DNA of 20,767 bases. Source: DASTOB01 sp035720425 (GTDB lineage Bacteria > Chloroflexota > Limnocylindria > Limnocylindrales > CSP1-4). Position numbers and translations under genes: made by a program. Below are positions 19,939-20,767 of the stretch, piece after piece; within the stretch, counting starts at the first letter, position 1; every line of letters starts with the position of its first letter. The stretch spans positions 1 through 20,767 of the forward strand of contig DASTOB010000115.1 of assembly GCA_035720425.1 (NCBI GenBank), read 5' to 3'. Below the pieces are notes generated by a model. That model was not told the origin of the DNA. It did no database searches and was given only the letters and a program-made list of their open reading frames with translations.

Positions 19939-20766
19939 TCAGCCCGGACGGGAACCGGTCGCCGCGGCGGCGGCACGACTGAGTCGCTCGCCGGGCAGGG
20001 CGATCGGCTGGCGGCCGATGCCGATCCCGGTGCCGGGCCGCTGGGGCTGGCCCCGATGCGACGGGTGACGCTGGATCGTGGGCGGGCGTCGAGAGGCATC
20101 GTGGCGCGCCACGCCGTGTCCGGGCGCGACGCGACCCGGTGTTCGATGGTGGGGCGCCGCCTGACCCGGCATCGGCCGGCCGCGACCCGGCATCGGTCGT
20201 CCACGCTCGACGCGCCGCCCGATCGCCTCCGGCCGAATCGTCGGGTCCGGCTCGAAACCGGGAACCACCTCGGTCGGGATCGGTCGCCGAAGCAGCCGCT
20301 CGATATCGCGCAGGAGGCCGCGCTCGTCGACACAGACGAACGAGATGGCGTCGCCGTCGACGCCCGCCCGTCCCGTTCGGCCGATCCGGTGGACGTAGTC
20401 CTCGGCCACCATCGGCAGCTCGAAGTTGACGACGTGGGGGAGGGATTCGATGTCGATGCCACGGGCGGCAAGGTCGGTCGCCACCAGCACCGCCACGCGA
20501 CCAGCCTTGAAGTCCGTCAGCGCCCGGACGCGCTGCGCCTGGCTGCGGTTGCCGTGGATGGGCGCCGCGGCGATGCCGTCGCGAACGAGCTGATCGGCCA
20601 GGCGGCTGGCGCCGTGCTTCGTGCGCATGAACACGAGGGCCTGGTCGATCCGGCCACTCCGGACGAGCGTGGACAGGAGCTCACGCTTGCGTTCGCGGTC
20701 GACCGGGATGACGAGCTGCCGAACGAGCTCCGTGGCGGTATTGCGCGGCGTGACCTGGACTGTCGC
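19939..20766 (-). CDS. DEAD-box RNA helicase, RhlE-like, C-terminal part (N terminus outside window)
   Basis: The minus-strand frame is open to the window edge, giving the last 275 residues. They begin VQVTPRNTATELVRQ, the link after the DEAD domain. The helicase C-terminal domain shows motif IV (QALVFMRTK, 42-50), IHGNRSQAQR (70-79), motif V (VATDLAARGIDI, 95-106) and motif VI (HRIGRTGRAG, 126-135). It therefore uses ATP to remodel RNA, for example in ribosome assembly or mRNA turnover, in the cytoplasm. The tail from about 165 is basic and disordered, with GRPMPGRGRPMPGQ repeated and many Arg/Pro/His residues, as in RhlE-type RNA-binding tails. An internal Met at 20634 is within motif IV and is not the start. 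The DEAD, Q and Walker motifs lie outside the window. Confidence 0.93.
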   Translation of the reverse strand, partial: ATVQVTPRNTATELVRQLVIPVDRERKRELLSTLVRSGRIDQALVFMRTKHGASRLADQLVRDGIAAAPIHGNRSQAQRVRALTDFKAGRVAVLVATDLAARGIDIESLPHVVNFELPMVAEDYVHRIGRTGRAGVDGDAISFVCVDERGLLRDIERLLRRPIPTEVVPGFEPDPTIRPEAIGRRVERGRPMPGRGRPMPGQAAPHHRTPGRVAPGHGVARHDASRRPPTIQRHPSHRGQPQRPGTGIGIGRQPIALPGERLSRAAAAATGSRPG

Positions 20767-20767
20767 C

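Noticed and set aside
1..20767. CRISPR array, insertion sequence, integrase, toxin-antitoxin or other known defence module
   Set aside because: No spaced repeats of CRISPR type, no transposase or integrase motifs, and no terminal inverted repeats or target duplications flanking the tRNA genes were seen.

Overview
This is a very GC-rich bacterial chromosomal window with strong third-position G/C bias, frequent GTG starts and many ATGA/GTGA four-base gene overlaps. The yvcK-whiA pair excludes most Gram-negative lineages and fits a high-GC Gram-positive-like group. The tpiA-gpmI-secG order, the family 5 substrate-binding protein, the LemA/HtpX pair and the DUF4386 and CPBP proteins suggest an uncultured-type Chloroflexota (possibly the Limnocylindria/Ellin6529 group). 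An actinobacterium is the main alternative. This placement is inference; no rRNA gene is present.

Layout. (1) Positions 1-6203, plus strand: the end of yvcK, whiA, tpiA, gpmI, secG and a secreted family 5 solute-binding protein, tightly packed. This is a core-metabolism block joining carbon-flux/envelope control (YvcK), a WhiA regulator, two glycolytic enzymes and a Sec translocon subunit. (2) 6234-6637: tRNA-Leu(CAG), tRNA-Leu(GAG), a hairpin terminator and tRNA-Val(TAC). (3) 6731-9499: lemA, htpX and a winged-helix HTH_42 (AlkZ/YcaQ-like) protein with no ordinary start codon. (4) 9500-9946: gene-free and repeat-bearing, ending in a good promoter for a tRNA operon Phe-Gly-Gln-Cys (9947-10332) closed by a strong terminator. 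All seven tRNAs have an encoded CCA end. (5) 10437-12852, minus strand: a CPBP-family intramembrane protease, a membrane-anchored alpha/beta hydrolase and a possible 71-residue upstream protein. (6) 13114-17237, plus strand: a 5TMR-LYT histidine kinase, a stand-alone receiver, a NarL/LuxR-type response regulator and three small integral membrane proteins, likely one envelope-sensing unit. (7) 17234-19929: a LysR-type regulator divergent from an MFS transporter, followed by a small charged protein. (8) 19939 to the end, minus strand: the C-terminal half of a RhlE-like DEAD-box RNA helicase.

I see no CRISPR array, insertion sequence, prophage or recognisable defence locus. The most interesting signals are regulatory. 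At four genes (tpiA, the receiver, the LysR gene, the MFS gene) a -10-like hexamer lies exactly 6-7 bases before the best start codon, which suggests leaderless mRNAs. A 13-codon minicistron may couple yvcK to whiA. The HTH_42 gene has coding signal running back to a CTGA overlap with htpX. A short palindrome sits between the divergent LysR and MFS promoters.
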